64,000 nt of DNA. Origin: Polytrichum commune. Its lineage: Eukaryota; Streptophyta; Polytrichopsida; Polytrichales; Polytrichaceae. The DNA lies in contig OX485804.1 of the NCBI GenBank assembly GCA_950295325.1, positions 52,688,429 to 52,752,428 on the forward strand. Reading direction: 5' to 3'. Made by a program: the position numbers and the translations under genes. The stretch's first letter is position 1, and each line of letters starts with the position of its first letter. This document shows, piece by piece, positions 61,247 to 64,000 of this stretch. The notes beneath the pieces were generated by a model. It saw only the letters and a list, made by a program, of their open reading frames with translations. It ran no database searches and was not told the origin of the DNA.

Positions 61247-61577
61247 TACACTAAATATGATATTTAGTGTCATATGGTGTTTTATGTCAGTGTGGTAACT
61301 TTTTGGATGACACTTCTTATGAATAAGTGTATGATTACTGTCATGGATGATGGATGAGTTCATCCATTGTCCAAAACCCTACCTGCTCTTGTCAGCAACT
61401 TGTGATGAAACAATTGTCATGGATGATTGAAATTCGGATGAAAAATCACTTAGTAAGTGATAGTGATTGCAACATTGTAAGTCTATAATCCACCCCCTCA
61501 CACAAAATTAGAAGGAATGACAAATAATGTTGGGTTAACATTTAGTGTTGGTAACACTAAATATCATATTCAATGTA
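61247..61577 (+). mobile_element. MITE-like element, TATTTAGTGTCA family, best copy
   Basis: The left end TACACTAAATATGATATTTA with GTGTCA is itself a palindrome, and it matches in inverted orientation the right end AACACTAAATATCATATTCA with ATGTA. Length is 331 bp. It aligns across its whole length with the element at 1097-1442 and in its left half with 61819-61973. No coding frame. Confidence 0.82.
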
Positions 61578-61818
61578 GTCAATGTGCATAAGTGATGGGA
61601 CCTACTCTAAGGATATGCCTTGGGATTGTAGAATTGTTCCAAGTACAAAATGCATCGGAAGAAGAATATGAATCATGATCATCAATGGGCTCACTTAACC
61701 CCTAAATGCTTTCACATTTGATTTTTTGGCAAGGGTAGCACCAATGCTTCAAATTTGAGTCATGTAGCAAAATGAACTTTGTTTTCTTGAATTTCAAGTG
61801 TACAATTGTGAAGTAAAC

Positions 61819-61973
61819 TACACTAAATATGAAATTTAGTATCATATGGTAGTCTATGTCACTATAGTAGCTTTTTAGATGACATTTCTTATGAATAAGT
61901 GAACAAATATTGTCATGGATGTTGGATGATAACTTTATGTTCATCCATAGCCCAAAACCCTACTTGCTTTTGT
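61819..61973 (+). mobile_element. MITE-like element, TATTTAGTGTCA family, truncated copy
   Basis: Begins TACACTAAATATGAAATTTA, then follows the 61247 element through AGCTTTTTAGATGACATTTC, TTATGAATAAGTG, GTCATGGATGTTGGATGA and CCAAAACCCTACTTGC. The match stops there, so about half of the element is missing. Confidence 0.8.
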
Positions 61974-64000
61974 TTACCCACTCTTCTCTAAGTTGCGTTG
62001 TCTCCAACAACTTTTGTTTACCCACCCTAACAACTCCTTTCACAATGTACTTGAGAGTTTGCTTGTAGGGTTTGCTTGAGAGTTTGCAATCCAAATTTCG
62101 AAGGTGTTGAAGAAGAAGTTCATAGGGCTCTATCATACGATTCAACCATACTTGAAGTTAGAATTTTCTTGGAGGTCATAGAAATCTTTGAGGAGCACCA
62201 CATGTATGGTATCCTTGCATTTGACTTGTCTCAAAAATCAAGAGTGGAAAGCTCACCTTCTATGGGGGTTGATGAAGTAGAGGTTGATGGTAGTGTTATG
62301 CATGGTTTAAAGTTGGTTGACAAGTCATTGCTTATACAAACTACTTCTATAATGGACTCTAGTGAGAATGAAGCTAATTATGTAGAAGGTAGTTCTATGA
62401 AGGACAATACGACTCTCATGTAATTTAAAGATGGTGTATAATTGTTTCACGTTGCAAATATTGAGCATGTTGATGTTGCTTTAAGTACTTCTTCTCAAGG
62501 GTGCCAGGATACAAATAACGATGGGTTTGCTATAATGTACTATATGTTGACAAATGAGTTGCTCCCCAAAAATTGGGGTTTTTTTTTATGATGTTTAGAT
62601 GAACTTTGTCACCCTCAAAGTGTACACAAGGACAAAGGGCCACATGAGGACATTTTGAGATATTCACCCTTTGACTCGGAGTAAGCAACATGTGCACTCA
62701 ACATTTTCCAAGTATATCTAGTAATGTCGTGCACAACCACGATCTTGTCGTAAGGGGAAAACCTCATCCAAATTGGACATCCTTCCTATGGCTGCATTCC
62801 ACGCATTTTGCCTTGCATCTAACCTTACACTCCATACATTGCCTCCTCACATTGTAATTCCTCATCATGGATTTGGGGCACATATGGAGAAAATATGGAT
62901 ACACATTTCTTCCTAGCTGTCCATTCCCCCACTAAGTCCTTCCCCAATCTCAACCTAAATTTCAATTGCAAATAGGTTCTACCAATTTCATTGAAATCAT
63001 GACCAAATTCACTATAAAGACAACCAATTTAGCTTGATCTTTGAACCAATTTCACTACATGTTATAAACAAATTAATGTAAAAAATCATTTACAAAAATC
63101 AATCTCCTAAAATGTATAACTTTATTTCATAAAGAATTATACATCGTGTAGATTCTCCCCGCGATTAGCTCTACCAAATTGTTTCTTGACCTCTCTTATC
63201 CAATTGTGGACCATGTTTGTAGTAATTGCTTCAATGTACAATAATCAAAGACCACGGGAGAATTGGCATTGCTTACAACCTGCTTTGAGGTATTGTAATG
63301 AAAGACCAAAGAAATATTGACGCCAAGGCCTACATGCTTTTAGGTAAACAAACAATGAGGAGGAAGCAATGAACAATGAGAAGGCAAAGAATGCAAAACG
63401 AGGAGGCAAGAAGTTGAAAATATGAAAACCACATAGTGCAAAAATATTTCTAAGATTGGGTTGGAAGATTCATGAAGTTGCTAAAAGTAAAGATCCACTA
63501 TCATGCATTGAAGTGTGCCGCATGTGAAGTCAATTTAGAAGAACCATGAAATTATTTAGAAGGTTCATGAAAGTAACTAGGATTCGATTATATTTGGATT
63601 AATGTATAAAGTTTGGACAATTTCAACCACCAATAAATGGTACACTAGATTGCAAAACTACACAAATATGGTGGTTGGCGAACATGGAATACTAACGTTC
63701 GAAGTTGCAGTTGTTGTGTTGTTGCTTTTGTTGTTGTTGGATGATTTTGTCCCCACATGGTACATCCTTTAAATTTTTTGGACAAGTTGTTTGTCCAATT
63801 ATACTTAAATGTTAGTTAATTGGTAGTCTAAGAACACTTTGGTGACATTGATTACAAGGTTCGTGATCTAGTTTGAAACTTTCATGAAATTGAGTTTGCA
63901 CTTAACAAAGGAGTATCTACTGATGCATCTTCCATATGTTCATAATAGTAACATCTAGCAACAAAAAAAAATCGATGCCACCACTTGTGGGACCTAACAT
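61974..64000. other. Gene-free right edge
   Basis: A 115-codon frame (62076-62423, plus) is rich in Glu, Ser and Val and reads like a plausible protein fragment (SYDSTILEVRIFLEVIEIFE) but matches no family I know and has no visible partner exons. A stretch near 63340-63420 is built of AATGAGGAGG/AATGAGAAGG short repeats. No other feature can be supported. Confidence 0.35.

Noticed and set aside
1-64000. tRNA, rRNA or CRISPR-like arrays
   Set aside because: By eye I found no tRNA B-box context, no rRNA stretch and no array of equal spacers; a covariance-model scan for tRNA and small RNA genes was not possible and would settle it.

Overview
The window is nuclear DNA of a plant. It holds four protein-coding genes with GT-AG introns, ancient mitochondrial and ribosome-biogenesis proteins whose closest remembered relatives are plant ones, telo-box promoter motifs, and many short non-autonomous DNA transposons. 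The compact introns (mostly 80-900 bp; one of 1.8 kb swollen by repeats) and gene spacing would fit a moss or another bryophyte, but I cannot fix the species from sequence alone.

The four genes lie in the first half. (1) 3508-7673, plus: mitochondrial CoA-acylating methylmalonate-semialdehyde dehydrogenase (ALDH6 family), 3 exons, 580 aa. (2) 11047-14486, minus: nucleolar GTP-binding protein 1 (NOG1), 6 exons, 671 aa. (3) 20110-24044, plus: Tim44-like / mitochondrial ribosomal protein bL45-family protein, 11 exons, about 342 aa. (4) 26965-32194, minus: kinesin-light-chain-related TPR protein (KLCR/CMU type), 5 exons, 818 aa. All exon joins were checked by hand for reading phase and give uninterrupted proteins. 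Genes 3 and 4 converge on a 2.9 kb gene-free spacer. Both ribosome-linked genes (NOG1 and the bL45-like gene) carry an AAACCCTAA telo-box about 180-230 bp upstream of their start codons. I did not notice one close to the start codons of the other two genes.

From about 32.2 kb to the end no gene could be supported. This half is a bed of decayed repeats: at least three TIR families with TTA/TAA target duplications and GG-rich ends typical of PIF/Harbinger (Tourist-like) MITEs, a second group of elements ending in TATTTAGTGTCA, a long inverted repeat at 60752-61113, several tandem arrays, and dispersed repeats of unknown class. Members of the same repeat families also sit inside introns of the dehydrogenase and KLCR genes.

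The genes do not form a pathway or cluster; they are ordinary housekeeping neighbours. No new biological system is evident. The points most worth following are the three-fold tandem duplication of an exon-intron boundary in the dehydrogenase gene, the inverted repeat pairs that could yield hairpin RNA, and the shared telo-boxes.
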